The translations under genes were made by a program, and so were the position numbers. DNA of 26,010 bases, from positions 1 to 26,010 of the forward strand of contig CALCOP010000156.1 of assembly GCA_937897365.1 (NCBI GenBank), in the 5' to 3' direction. The notes below the pieces were generated by a model. It ran no database searches and was not told where the DNA came from. It was given only the letters and a program-made list of their open reading frames with translations. Numbering within the stretch: the first letter of the stretch is position 1; each line of letters starts with the position of its first letter. The stretch comes from an uncultured euryarchaeote (lineage in GTDB: Archaea; Thermoplasmatota; Poseidoniia; Poseidoniales; Poseidoniaceae). Below are positions 1-8,598 of this stretch, one piece after another.

Positions 1-3000
1 GTTAACATGGTGGTATCCTTGTGCCAAAACCATGTCATCATTGGTTTGGAAAACTCTGAAACTGTTGAGCTCTGCCAATTCCATCATTTCATCGTGGTCG
101 ACACTCGTCGAGAAGGTCGTAAAGAGATCCATGACTTCAGAATCGTCAAGGTAATCATTGACGATGTTGTAGTAACCAGAGGTGAAAGCAGTCTCACCAT
201 TTCGGGCTTGATTGTATTCGATGTCTCCTTGTCCTAATTGCCAAATAAACATCGAGACAAGGTCTTCTTGGCTTCGAGCAAGCAACATATTCCCAGTAGC
301 CGGGATTCCGGACTGGAAGTTATCAGAAACTGACGGATGTTCTCCGGTATCAAGCGCTTGGAAACCGTAGTCCCACCATGATACAAATGCAGGACGTTCT
401 GAATAGGGCATATCGGTATCTTGCGATGCGAGCCACTCATATGCTGTATTCCAGCCGTTGTCATTGAATCCAGACCCAAAGGAGCCGAGATACCAATTTC
501 CATCGTATGTGCTGTCATCAAGTAGTGAGAAACCTCCAACTTCCCAGCGGAATGCATCAGGAATGATGTTGTAAATTGTTTCATCAAGATCGTCTTCAGC
601 ATTGTTGCTGCCAGGAATAGCAGCATCCAAACCATACGTGAATTGTTGTCCAAACAGCATAATCATGACGAGCATAATTGCTGAAAAGGATGGTGTGCGC
701 CACACAGCAACACGCGCACCACGAATTCGGTCTTCAGGTGAACGAATACCGAGTTTCTTCCAAGTCTTGACAAGACCGCCCCAGTTTGCCCACTTCCAAA
801 GAGAGACAATACCCCAAGCGCCGAGTACTGCGATAGCAGGTGTAGCGTTGAACATGAACCGAGCGGCAGTCCAAGCCATGAAGGACGCTGCAAGAATCCA
901 AATACCAAACACGAGATTCGTCTGCTTGCGTTCTCGGAAAGCAGACCACATGCAGAGGACACCCATAATCAGCGACAGAACAAATGTAATTGGCCCAAAT
1001 TGAGCAAAGAGTTGCCCTCGATTCGGTGCGTTTGCCTCAGCAACTGTTCCGAAAATCTTTGTCTTCGTGAAGTATCCGCTACCAGTGAAGAGTACGTCCC
1101 AGGCATTGGACCAGTTTGCTTGCTTGAGAAGCCACAATACCAAGAAGAAAATTGCTCCTGCAGTTGCGAGAACACCCAAAATAAGTAACCAAGGCTTGTC
1201 ACGGAATCCGGTTGTCACAAAGCTAATCGCCAAGGTGAATACGAGGATAAACAAGAAGGGCTGGAGACCAGTTCCATCAAGAACAAGACTAATTTGTGGA
1301 TGAGCGTAGAACGGCAATGCCATCAAGAAATTGACTGAAAGCATCGTCAAGAACAGCACATTGAGTGTTGTCGAGTCACGACGACGGAACATGTTGATTG
1401 AAACCTGTGCTGCGTAAGCCAAGAATAAAATCGATGGTCCGACAACGAAACCTTTCCAACCGAGTGAAACGACTCCAAAGCTTACACCTGCTAAAACTGC
1501 TGATGCAAAAGCCGCCTTTCGTTGAGATAATACTTGCGAGATAGCTGCAATGAAAGAAGCAGGTGTTGCTGTAGAGGTACGAAGCAATCGTTCTGTACCT
1601 GCATACTTGACGGCACGAAGCCAGAACATGAAACCGAGCGTAATGAACAGCATGATGAATGCGTCGTGGTCAGCAAGAGCCCATGTCGTGTGCGTGACGT
1701 GAGCAGGCATGAAAGCGATAAGCCATGCTGCAATAACTGCTGCTTTTTCGTTAATGTGTTCACGTGCAATTGCTGCAACAGGGAAGATTGTAAATGCTCC
1801 GTAAATAGCAGGCAGGGACAAGATAGCCCACCAAACCGCATCGCCGTTGTCGAAGAATGGTTCAAGAATCATTGCCAAGACTGCAATCGACCACGTGAAG
1901 AGTGGAGGTCGAGGATTAATACCTCCGACCGGATAGAAGCGGTCTGCGTCAAAAATCATGTGTGCATTGTTCGCAAGAATGTAGTCGACGACTCGCTTCA
2001 TATACCACGGGTCAGAACCGCCTGTCATGTCCCAATTTCCTGTACCGTAGGCGTTCATTGATGGGACGAGATACCACTGAACTCGAATAACAAGTCCAAA
2101 GAAGAATGCGAGTCCAATCATGACACTGGCCCAGTGTTCATTCCAAAACAATCGTGCGCCAGAGTATTCGTGATCTTCACGGTTCACCCAGCCGCCCCAT
2201 GAATCATGGGTTGAAATCGAATAGATTCCAACACCGATGAAGAAAGTAGCTCCAAGCCAAATAAGACTGCCCCAATTGTTGTCGAGCATATCGACTTGGA
2301 ACATGCCTGCATCATACCATGTTGAGACTTGATACAACGCCCACAGAGAAGTGAGTGTCATTGCTCGTGTATGCCAACGCTCAGCAAACATTCCAGCAAC
2401 GAGAAGCGCAACGAATCCGGTAAAGAAAGCGGACCAGTAGCTAAAGTAGCCGTGGTAGCCAGAAACCGTGTTAATTCCAAGTTGGTCTGCAACTGAAACG
2501 CTGTCGAAATGCCATAGACTTGCAATGTGCGCCAGCGCCCAAACGAGGAGAGCGACTTGCAAGGGTAGATTCTTTTTGTTGATGAATGAAGAGTTGTCGT
2601 GATTCAAGAAACTGAACCAGCCTACTTCACCAGCAGGCATCAGATATCCACGAGCAAAGGTCGCAAAGAGTGTGCCGAGAAGTATGAAAATCGTCAGGTA
2701 AGAAAAGAACTGATAGCCGACTGCTTGATGCTTTAGATTCAGTGTTGAGACAAAACTTGCCTGCTCTTCAGGCGCAGCGGTGTTGAAAATCTCAGGGAGA
2801 ACTGCAAGAGCGTCCCCAGCCATAATGATTCCAACATTGACGCCAACCGCGGTGAAAATGATAATCGATGCGATTTCATGTCGGCCTCGACTGGCCATGA
2901 AATGAACGCCGAAGGTAACAAGAGCGAACATGAGTCCTGAAAATGCACCGTAGTCTTGGAGATAGATAATTTCTGCACCAACAAGAGCAACGGCCAGTGT

Positions 3001-3243
3001 TGAGAGGGAGATTGTGGCCTTTGAGTAGGATGCAGATACAGAGTCATTAAGCATCGATGGAAGAAGTCCAAAGATGCTTGCGACGATGACGAATATCATC
3101 GGCGTCATGTTGTCTACGTTGAGCTCGAAGTCTACTCCGACGAGCTTGATGGCTGCGAGAGCAAGCAATACTGCTAGGGGGGCGATGAGCCATCCCAACG
3201 GTGCTGCTGGCGTAGTGCTTTGTGTGCCAGTTTTTTGTTCCAT
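1..3243 (-). CDS. aglB: STT3/AglB-type dolichyl-phosphooligosaccharide-protein glycosyltransferase (C-terminus cut by window edge)
   Basis: Catalytic subunit of the archaeal oligosaccharyltransferase, which moves a lipid-linked glycan onto Asn in N-X-S/T sequons of exported proteins at the outer membrane face. The frame is open from the ATG at 3243 to the window edge (1081 codons, no stop reached). Catalytic landmarks appear in family order: an acidic SDPWYMKR motif (D411) after a hydrophobic helix, a D525-H-D527 motif, a TVAE motif (T733-E736, TIXE-like) and the signature WWDYG at 956-960. The spacing among these motifs fits the family. The oddity is the N-terminus: roughly 370 residues with about ten hydrophobic helices precede the helix that normally begins the enzyme. 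A GAGGG Shine-Dalgarno (minus strand, 3251-3255) lies 7 nt before the ATG. It is downstream of purD on the same strand, 177 bp away. The family call is secure; the full length is unknown. Confidence 0.95.
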   Translation of the reverse strand, partial: MEQKTGTQSTTPAAPLGWLIAPLAVLLALAAIKLVGVDFELNVDNMTPMIFVIVASIFGLLPSMLNDSVSASYSKATISLSTLAVALVGAEIIYLQDYGAFSGLMFALVTFGVHFMASRGRHEIASIIIFTAVGVNVGIIMAGDALAVLPEIFNTAAPEEQASFVSTLNLKHQAVGYQFFSYLTIFILLGTLFATFARGYLMPAGEVGWFSFLNHDNSSFINKKNLPLQVALLVWALAHIASLWHFDSVSVADQLGINTVSGYHGYFSYWSAFFTGFVALLVAGMFAERWHTRAMTLTSLWALYQVSTWYDAGMFQVDMLDNNWGSLIWLGATFFIGVGIYSISTHDSWGGWVNREDHEYSGARLFWNEHWASVMIGLAFFFGLVIRVQWYLVPSMNAYGTGNWDMTGGSDPWYMKRVVDYILANNAHMIFDADRFYPVGGINPRPPLFTWSIAVLAMILEPFFDNGDAVWWAILSLPAIYGAFTIFPVAAIAREHINEKAAVIAAWLIAFMPAHVTHTTWALADHDAFIMLFITLGFMFWLRAVKYAGTERLLRTSTATPASFIAAISQVLSQRKAAFASAVLAGVSFGVVSLGWKGFVVGPSILFLAYAAQVSINMFRRRDSTTLNVLFLTMLSVNFLMALPFYAHPQISLVLDGTGLQPFLFILVFTLAISFVTTGFRDKPWLLILGVLATAGAIFFLVLWLLKQANWSNAWDVLFTGSGYFTKTKIFGTVAEANAPNRGQLFAQFGPITFVLSLIMGVLCMWSAFRERKQTNLVFGIWILAASFMAWTAARFMFNATPAIAVLGAWGIVSLWKWANWGGLVKTWKKLGIRSPEDRIRGARVAVWRTPSFSAIMLVMIMLFGQQFTYGLDAAIPGSNNAEDDLDETIYNIIPDAFRWEVGGFSLLDDSTYDGNWYLGSFGSGFNDNGWNTAYEWLASQDTDMPYSERPAFVSWWDYGFQALDTGEHPSVSDNFQSGIPATGNMLLARSQEDLVSMFIWQLGQGDIEYNQARNGETAFTSGYYNIVNDYLDDSEVMDLFTTFSTSVDHDEMMELAELNSFRVFQTNDDMVLAQGYHHVN

Positions 3244-3420
3244 TTTTTTTCCCTCAAAGGTGTTTCCGCGACAGCAGCAAGGCTGAAGCGTCTTCGCCAC
3301 TTGAGAGACTCTTTTAATGACTCCGCTGTAAGAACGACTTATGAAAGCAATGCTGTGTCACATTTGAAGCCACATTTTTAAGCCCTAATTTTAGCCAAAT
3401 TTCACGGGTCAAAGGTGGGT
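3244..3420 (-). promoter_or_regulatory. Intergenic leader/promoter region of the aglB gene
   Basis: This 177-bp gap between the purD stop and the aglB ATG should carry the aglB promoter. On the minus strand an A/T-rich TTAAAAA-like element (3375-3382) and a weaker ATTAAAAG (3311-3319) are TATA candidates, giving leaders of roughly 105 or 45 nt. The only clear translation signal is GAGGG at 3251-3255. The T-tract at 3242-3250 reads as poly-A in the sense direction, so it is not a terminator. Which element is used cannot be decided from sequence. Confidence 0.35.
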
Positions 3421-4695
3421 CTAAAGGGCGCGAAATGCGATGTCATTTCGATAATGTGAACCTTCTAAATCAATCGATTCTATGAGTTGGTAAGCCAACT
3501 TCACGGACGCGTCAAGAGTCGGCGCTAATGCACTGCATGAAAGAACTCTGCCACCGGTTGAAATCAGTTGCCCCGAATCATCAAAATCCGTGCCAGCATG
3601 GTTGACCCAAGCCTTCGCACCATCTGATTCCAGTACTCCCTCCGCTAATCCATGAATCAAGCGACCTTTGACAGGCTTTTGCGGATACCCCTCCGCAGCG
3701 AGAACAACGGTGGTTGCAAACGAATTGTGAAACTCGACATCAAGTTGAGACAATCGATCTGAAGCTGCTGCATCAAGGACTTCGAAGACATCGGTTTTCA
3801 GTAAAGGCAAGGTGATTTGGCACTCTGGGTCTCCAAAGCGAACATTGAACTCAACAACATTCGGTTTCCCAGATTCCGGAATCATGAGCCCAACATAGAG
3901 AACTCCTCTGTAAGGAGTTCCGCTTGAGAGTAAATACTGGTGCATTGGTTCAATAATCGTTTCAATGGTTCTTTGACGGATTTCATCTGTGACGACTGGA
4001 GCAGGACAATATGCACCCATACCGCCAGTGTTTGGCCCTTCATCACCATCAAAGGCACGTTTGTGATCTTGGCTCGCAGGTAGACACACATATCCCGAAC
4101 CGTCCATGACAACCAACATGCTGGCTTCCTCACCAGGTAGGAAATCCTCGAGCAAAACCTGACCATCCGATCGAAGAGATGACTGAATAAATTCACGAGC
4201 CTCTTCACGGTCTGAAGTTACAACCACACCTTTTCCACCTGCCAAAACATCACGTTTCACAACCCAAGGATTACCGGCAAAGTCATCCAAAGCTGCATCA
4301 ATTTGACTCTCATGTGACAAGACATGAAATGCTGCTGTGGGAACATTTGCTGCACGCATAACTTGTTTTGCATGTAACTTGGAGCCTTCGAGATTTGCGA
4401 GTCTGGCAACGGGTCCAAAACACGGAATTTCAAGCAATTCAAGACGGTCAGCAAGTGACGCACACAAGGGTGCTTCCGGACCTACAACAACCAAATCAGC
4501 CGCTATTTTTTGAGCGAGATGCAGCAATCCATCGATATCGGAAGCAGAGATTGAATGGTTTGTTGCGAGTTGTGAGGTTCCAGCGTTACCGGGTGAACAA
4601 TGGAGTTCAGCAACATGCTTTGAACGGTTCAGTTCCATACAAAGTGCGTGTTCTCGCCCACCTCCACCAACGACCAGTACTATCTTACCTGCCAT
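3421..4695 (-). CDS. purD: Phosphoribosylamine-glycine ligase (GAR synthetase)
   Basis: Second step of de novo purine synthesis: phosphoribosylamine + glycine + ATP gives glycinamide ribonucleotide + ADP + Pi, in the cytoplasm. The 424-residue length is normal for monofunctional PurD. The N-terminal domain opens with the glycine-rich VVGGGGREHAL motif (about residues 7-17). The ATP-grasp part contains KRDVLAGGKGV, the conserved SQDHKRAFDGDEGPNTGGMGAY block (roughly 207-229), and NVRFGDPE near 283-290, which holds metal-binding acidic residues. The C-terminus ends with the family-typical HYRNDIAFRA. It diverges from carS and lies upstream of aglB on the same strand. A TATA-like CATAAT/ATTATG lies about 27 bp before the ATG with no Shine-Dalgarno, consistent with a leaderless mRNA. 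The purE and guaAB genes lie some 20 kb away in this window, so purine genes are not in one operon. Confidence 0.97.
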   Translation of the reverse strand: MAGKIVLVVGGGGREHALCMELNRSKHVAELHCSPGNAGTSQLATNHSISASDIDGLLHLAQKIAADLVVVGPEAPLCASLADRLELLEIPCFGPVARLANLEGSKLHAKQVMRAANVPTAAFHVLSHESQIDAALDDFAGNPWVVKRDVLAGGKGVVVTSDREEAREFIQSSLRSDGQVLLEDFLPGEEASMLVVMDGSGYVCLPASQDHKRAFDGDEGPNTGGMGAYCPAPVVTDEIRQRTIETIIEPMHQYLLSSGTPYRGVLYVGLMIPESGKPNVVEFNVRFGDPECQITLPLLKTDVFEVLDAAASDRLSQLDVEFHNSFATTVVLAAEGYPQKPVKGRLIHGLAEGVLESDGAKAWVNHAGTDFDDSGQLISTGGRVLSCSALAPTLDASVKLAYQLIESIDLEGSHYRNDIAFRAL

Positions 4696-4717
4696 AGTTT
4701 GCTTGGGTCGACGCCAT

Positions 4718-4728
4718 CACATAATCCC
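4718..4728 (-). promoter_or_regulatory. TATA-like promoter element of purD
   Basis: On the minus strand this reads GGGATTATGTG, with its A/T core centred about 27 bp upstream of the purD ATG at 4695. Archaeal TATA boxes sit about 25 bp before the transcription start, so transcription would begin at or next to the start codon. Assigned by position and composition only. Confidence 0.4.
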
Positions 4729-4809
4729 ATCGCGTCTGCATTCAGACAGTTTTCACTCCAGCGTCGTTTCAAGGGGGATGATTCAAAGACCGTCCTCAAA
4801 GCCACTCAG

Positions 4810-4827
4810 CAAAGGTGTGAACCTTTG
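4810..4827 (+). repeat. Inverted repeat (7-bp stem, 4-nt loop) just upstream of carS
   Basis: The sequence CAAAGGT-gtga-ACCTTTG is a perfect 7-bp inverted repeat ending 9 nt before the carS ATG at 4837. The GGTGGA Shine-Dalgarno-like run (4827-4832) starts at its 3' edge. It could be a repressor operator or an mRNA hairpin that modulates initiation. No T-run follows, so it is not a classical terminator. Confidence 0.5.
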
Positions 4828-4836
4828 GTGGATAAA

Positions 4837-5490
4837 ATGAACTTTCTTGGACTCTGTTTGCTAACACTTTGGCTCTACTTACCAGGATTTTTGGCGAACA
4901 CGTTTGCCATGATGTGGGGCAAATGGTTGCCAAAAACCGGTTACGGGCCTTGGCCGATCGATGGTGGTCGAACCCTCGGCGATGGAAAGCGAATCCTTGG
5001 CGATGGTAAAACATGGAACGGCCTCATTGGCGGCTCGCTAACCTCAGGACTACTCTGCATGCTTATCGTGGCATCTCTGGGAGAGATTCCAGATGCTGAT
5101 GTAGCCGTTGGTGAAAATGGGATTTTTGCACATCCACTTCAGGGGTCTGATGGAACATGGTTTGCCTTAGGAGGGGAGATGATGACTGCATTTCTTCTTG
5201 GGAGTTTCCTTGGTTTCTTTTGCCTCGTAGGCGATAGCACTGGCTCTTTCATTAAGCGACGCAGAGGCCTCAAACGTGAAGGTGATGTCTCCTCCAAAGC
5301 ACCACTTCTTGACACTTTGCCGTTTGCCATAATGGTATTTTTAGCAGGGCAACTTTTCCTTGGAACGTCGATTCTCGCTGACTCTGAATTGCGACTTCCT
5401 ATGTTGGGATTAGTACTCTTTACACCCATTTTGCACCGCTCTTTCAACCTACTTGGCTACAAAATAGGCTGGAAAGACGTCCCCTACTAA
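4837..5490 (+). CDS. carS: CDP-archaeol synthase (CTP:2,3-di-O-geranylgeranylglycerol-phosphate cytidyltransferase)
   Basis: Activates the archaeal lipid precursor: unsaturated archaetidic acid + CTP gives CDP-archaeol + PPi, the branch point for polar headgroup attachment in the membrane. The 217-residue protein has hydrophobic segments at about 4-24, 64-82, 113-132, 162-180 and 187-203. The family signature is clear: PWPIDGGRTLGDG (38-50), then KRILGDGKTWNG (51-62), and the cytoplasmic VGDSTGSFIKRRRGLKREGD block (131-150). The reading frame extends upstream to 4648, but that part is antisense to purD and lacks family similarity. The ATG at 4837, just before the first membrane helix and preceded by GGTGGA, is the sensible start. 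It is divergent from purD. The surface-protein gene downstream begins 20-41 bp later but appears to have its own TATA element. Confidence 0.92.
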   Translation: MNFLGLCLLTLWLYLPGFLANTFAMMWGKWLPKTGYGPWPIDGGRTLGDGKRILGDGKTWNGLIGGSLTSGLLCMLIVASLGEIPDADVAVGENGIFAHPLQGSDGTWFALGGEMMTAFLLGSFLGFFCLVGDSTGSFIKRRRGLKREGDVSSKAPLLDTLPFAIMVFLAGQLFLGTSILADSELRLPMLGLVLFTPILHRSFNLLGYKIGWKDVPY

Positions 5491-5502
5491 TCCGGAGAGA
5501 AG

Positions 5503-5511
5503 CCTATAATG
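5503..5511 (+). promoter_or_regulatory. TATA-like element of the surface-protein gene
   Basis: CCTATAATG is centred about 25 bp before the ATG at 5532. This is the canonical archaeal TATA-to-start distance if transcription begins at that ATG, and it supports 5532 over the in-frame GTG at 5511 as the start. A GGAGAG run (5493-5498) is the competing Shine-Dalgarno for the GTG. Confidence 0.4.
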
Positions 5512-5531
5512 TGGCTTTACTACGCCTCTCC

Positions 5532-7181
5532 ATGCGAACCGCAGTCTGCTTCACCATCCTCTTGATTTTCACATCTTTGAGTTCAATTGCCGGCGTTCAC
5601 GCTGCGCCACCCAACGATGGAACAACCCTCCTCATCAGTGCTGATGAAACCTGGAATGACACATACACAATGAGTGGCAACATCATTGTTGAAAACGGAG
5701 CCACTCTAACCATAGATGGAGAGGTTACTCTTTCGACAAATAATGCGATTACCGTACAGGAAAACGCTACACTCGCACTTTCAGGTTCACTCATTGGCGA
5801 AGACTTGGATTCTGGACTTGCCGTTATGAACAATACTCAACTGCATTTAAATTTCGGTGACCTTGCAGAAACCGGACAACTAAGAGTTGATTTCGATCAA
5901 ACAATTCCAAGTTCTGCGATGTTTAACATGAGTATCGGTGAACAAACAGCCGATGCTGCTGGAACCGACCACATCTTCATCGACATTCCCCTCAACGGAA
6001 CCGATCTCGTTGCAGATTTCGATATCTATTACGCTTTTGAAATACAGATCCTTTCAATTCAAGCACTTCATTCTGGTAGCGGCGAATCACCCATCCTTCT
6101 GGCCAATGAAATTAACCAAACCAATGGTAGTTTAATGTGGAACAGTGCTTCCTTCAATCTTGAAGTGCTCGGGACATTACTTCTTGATGGGGCAACAATC
6201 TATGGTGCTGACATAACTTGTTCACATGTTTGTAATATTCAATCAAGTTCGATTATTGGAAGTGCTCCAATTGATGTCAGTGACGGTTCAAGTATTACTG
6301 TGAATGAAAGTTCGATTCTTGGAAGTCGTACCGATGAAGACATCATTGTACACGACCTTGCCCAAATCACCTACACGAATAATCAAGGCACAGGAGGATA
6401 TACCGATGGTTGGATACGTTTGCTTTCTCAACGCCAAATTCAAACAAACTCTGCCAACATTACTGTCCATCAAACTGGCATCGGATATGGCAGTTCTGTC
6501 CGTGACGACATCACAGATGTGAATGGCATGGTTGACATTGGTGGTAGCGAATGGAAGCGAATTGTCGAGTGGGTAGATCAAAACGGTGTTTACCATTCAG
6601 AGAACGGGGAGTTGACCTTAACTCTTAGCTCGGGCTGGGGCGATTTTACCACCACTGTTCCTGCACCTCATACGCCAACTGCCGTCATCGATGTCCCATT
6701 GCCTTACATCGAAGTTGTCTCCATAGATGCGGAAGATACAACTGCTGAAGTCAACAAAAAGATAGGTGCAATGGTTACTGTTCGCAATACTGGCTCTGCA
6801 TCAGCGACAGTCAATATTTGGTGTTATGTTGGTGACAACCTCACTGAAACAACTGCGCTTACGACATCTTTAGCGCCTGGTGAAGAAAAGGAACTTCCAG
6901 TCTCGTGGTGGGCAAATACCGACGGAGCTCAAATCCTCAATTGCAAAACCTTAATTCCAAACATATTGAGTTCTATTGCAGAGGATATTACGAATGTTGA
7001 AGGGGGCAATTCACAAGAAGTTGGCTGGTATATCGGTGAAGAAACCGAAGATCAGCCGCTCATTGTCTATGGAATACTTGTCGTCCTTATCGCCATCGGT
7101 AGTATTCTTGTTGCTCGAAGAGCTGCTCAGAAGAACTATTACGGCGATGTCCCTGAAGCCTTCGAAGAAGTTGAAAGATAA
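5532..7181 (+). CDS. Secreted, C-terminally membrane-anchored surface protein with beta-repeat and CARDB-like domains (function unknown)
   Basis: 549 residues. An N-terminal signal peptide (about 1-25, hydrophobic core then VHA|APP) is followed by a Thr/Asn/Ser-rich region (about 30-330) of short hydrophobic strands such as GNIIVENGATLTIDGEVTL and the repeated SSIIGSA / SSILGSR units, suggestive of a right-handed beta-helix or similar beta-solenoid. A CARDB/Ig-like module follows at about 390-480 (VTVRNTGSASATVN, LAPGEEKELPVSW). One transmembrane helix lies at about 510-529, then ARR and an acidic cytoplasmic tail. Many N-X-S/T sequons make it a likely AglB glycosylation target. No catalytic motif is visible. 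Start: the frame also opens at GTG 5511; I chose ATG 5532 because the signal peptide begins there and a TATA-like box lies 25 bp upstream. It converges with the next gene. Confidence 0.8.
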   Translation: MRTAVCFTILLIFTSLSSIAGVHAAPPNDGTTLLISADETWNDTYTMSGNIIVENGATLTIDGEVTLSTNNAITVQENATLALSGSLIGEDLDSGLAVMNNTQLHLNFGDLAETGQLRVDFDQTIPSSAMFNMSIGEQTADAAGTDHIFIDIPLNGTDLVADFDIYYAFEIQILSIQALHSGSGESPILLANEINQTNGSLMWNSASFNLEVLGTLLLDGATIYGADITCSHVCNIQSSSIIGSAPIDVSDGSSITVNESSILGSRTDEDIIVHDLAQITYTNNQGTGGYTDGWIRLLSQRQIQTNSANITVHQTGIGYGSSVRDDITDVNGMVDIGGSEWKRIVEWVDQNGVYHSENGELTLTLSSGWGDFTTTVPAPHTPTAVIDVPLPYIEVVSIDAEDTTAEVNKKIGAMVTVRNTGSASATVNIWCYVGDNLTETTALTTSLAPGEEKELPVSWWANTDGAQILNCKTLIPNILSSIAEDITNVEGGNSQEVGWYIGEETEDQPLIVYGILVVLIAIGSILVARRAAQKNYYGDVPEAFEEVER

Positions 7182-7191
7182 TCAATCCAAT

Positions 7192-7218
7192 CACTGAAAC
7201 TCTTTACAGTGTTTATTC
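7192..7218 (+). terminator. Possible terminator hairpin after the surface-protein gene
   Basis: Ten nucleotides after the stop, CACTG (7192-7196) can pair with CAGTG (7207-7211) across a 10-nt A/T-rich loop, followed by TTTATTCT. The stem is weak, and archaeal termination needs only T-rich tracts, so the T-rich tail is the more meaningful part. It lies between two convergent genes. Confidence 0.25.
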
Positions 7219-7241
7219 TGATTGAAAGGTTGTATTCCGTA

Positions 7242-8498
7242 TCAACAGACTTCCATCGTTCTTTGGTTACTATCTGCATTGAAGTCAAGTTCCCAGGAAT
7301 TGCTGCTCACCATTATACCAGTAGCAGACGATTCGGAATCTGTCATTCCTGCATAATAGTCATTGGTGATGAAAATCTCGAATGTGTAGCAACCTGCACC
7401 GTCATAAAAGGAGTCTTTCTGAATGTATTCTGTGTTTAGAGAATCTGTAGCTGTGCCGGGAAGTCCTAACCATCCGTTTGTCTTGCCACTTTTCGAGCCG
7501 CTTACAGAACTGGTCCATGTAGCATCAAGCCCATCGACACTAATGATGGGAGAACTGTATTCCGTCGAACCACTCTTCTTAATTCTCAACTGCATTGTGT
7601 AGTCAGAAGATACTGGAGTGAGACCGAGATTGGTCATAGAATGTTCCCCGTTGTCTTGAGGGCCTTCACCGGGAGCAAACATACCCATTATCGATTCAAC
7701 AATCAGACCATCAACGGACGTGGTTGTTGTCGTTCCTGATGTCTCGGTCTTCAAGACCTCGGAAATTCGAGCACCGGAATTCAATATTTCCCGATTCATC
7801 AACGATGGAGTGATTTCTGATGATGCGGTTTGATCATCGTCTGAAGTGACATCGATGAGATAAGATTTCATAGATGCCAAACGATAATCTTGAGAATTTC
7901 CATCAAAGAAGGCGCTGAGTGGCGCTTTAAATTTGGCTCGATCGTTTGAGAGAGTCATGGTATCGGACCACACAGTCTCACCATCTAAACTGATTGTTGC
8001 TGTCGCAGAGTCAAATGAGCCACGGACAGAAAATGTAACTTCATCAGAGTCTTCATTGAGAGCAATTTCAGTAAGAGCCATCGATGAATCTGCAGGGACC
8101 AATACCAGTGCTGCGTATGGACCTGCTGCAACAATAACTGCAACAAAAATTGACAGGCCGAGTTTGACGACATTCATGTCACCTTCGGCAAGTCGCTCAG
8201 ATTGTACGATGAGTCCGATACCTACAAGCAATACACCCAGCACAACGAGTATACCCATTCCACCGCCTTGTAAGGCGAGAATACCTCCTACAACAATCGC
8301 AACCCAACCAGCAATATTGAGCTTCATTGCGAGTTCTGGGTTTTGTTTAGGTGGTGGTGAACTTGCTACTTTAGTCTGAGGTGCAGTCTTATCGACTTTT
8401 ACCGTTACTTCTTCCGCTTTGGATACTTTTGCTTTTACTTCTTTAGTATCTTCAGTCTCGTTTTTCTTAGCATTAGCTTTGTCCAATAATCCACCCAT
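7242..8498 (-). CDS. Membrane protein with charged cytoplasmic N-terminus and large exported domain (function unknown)
   Basis: 418 residues, family not recognised. Residues 1-57 are hydrophilic, Lys/Glu/Thr-rich, ending in a Pro-rich linker (SSPPPKQNPE), probably disordered and cytoplasmic. Three hydrophobic segments follow at about 58-77, 80-99 and 111-133. The remaining ~285 residues are Ser/Thr/Asp-rich, beta-type, with no enzyme motif. Two cysteines near the C-terminus (in GAGCYTFEI and as the last residue) could form a disulfide. Topology inferred: N-terminus in, C-terminal domain out. A TATA-like GATAAA (minus strand, 8521-8526) is centred 25 bp before the ATG with no Shine-Dalgarno, suggesting its own leaderless promoter although the PGF-tailed protein gene lies just upstream on the same strand. 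An envelope or sensing role is possible but unproven. Confidence 0.75.
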   Translation of the reverse strand: MGGLLDKANAKKNETEDTKEVKAKVSKAEEVTVKVDKTAPQTKVASSPPPKQNPELAMKLNIAGWVAIVVGGILALQGGGMGILVVLGVLLVGIGLIVQSERLAEGDMNVVKLGLSIFVAVIVAAGPYAALVLVPADSSMALTEIALNEDSDEVTFSVRGSFDSATATISLDGETVWSDTMTLSNDRAKFKAPLSAFFDGNSQDYRLASMKSYLIDVTSDDDQTASSEITPSLMNREILNSGARISEVLKTETSGTTTTTSVDGLIVESIMGMFAPGEGPQDNGEHSMTNLGLTPVSSDYTMQLRIKKSGSTEYSSPIISVDGLDATWTSSVSGSKSGKTNGWLGLPGTATDSLNTEYIQKDSFYDGAGCYTFEIFITNDYYAGMTDSESSATGIMVSSNSWELDFNADSNQRTMEVC

Positions 8499-8519
8499 AG
8501 TAATCCCAGTTATTACAGC

Positions 8520-8527
8520 GTTTATCG
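8520..8527 (-). promoter_or_regulatory. TATA-like element of the 418-residue membrane protein gene
   Basis: On the minus strand the run reads CGATAAAC, centred about 25 bp upstream of the ATG at 8498. The upstream gene ends at 8599 on the same strand, leaving a 100-bp spacer that can hold a promoter. Assigned by position only. Confidence 0.35.
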
Positions 8528-8598
8528 AAGGGGATTATCAAAGCGACCCCTGTATGAGTCGAGAACTACACTGTTCGCGAGGGCGGTTGCGAGTGCCG

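Noticed and set aside
1534..2061. 175-codon plus-strand open frame with many Cys and Arg
   Set aside because: It is antisense to the membrane-helix-rich part of aglB; its composition is what the complement of hydrophobic codons gives, and there is no family similarity.
3241..3255. T-tract as a transcription terminator
   Set aside because: It reads as poly-A in the transcribed direction of both flanking genes and overlaps the aglB start codon.
4648..4836. N-terminal extension of carS in the same frame
   Set aside because: It is antisense to the purD start, has no carS similarity, and the family begins just before the first membrane helix at 4837.
7933..8379. 148-codon plus-strand open frame
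   Set aside because: Lies wholly antisense to the well-structured 418-residue membrane protein; low-complexity Ser/Thr/Pro composition and no start signals.
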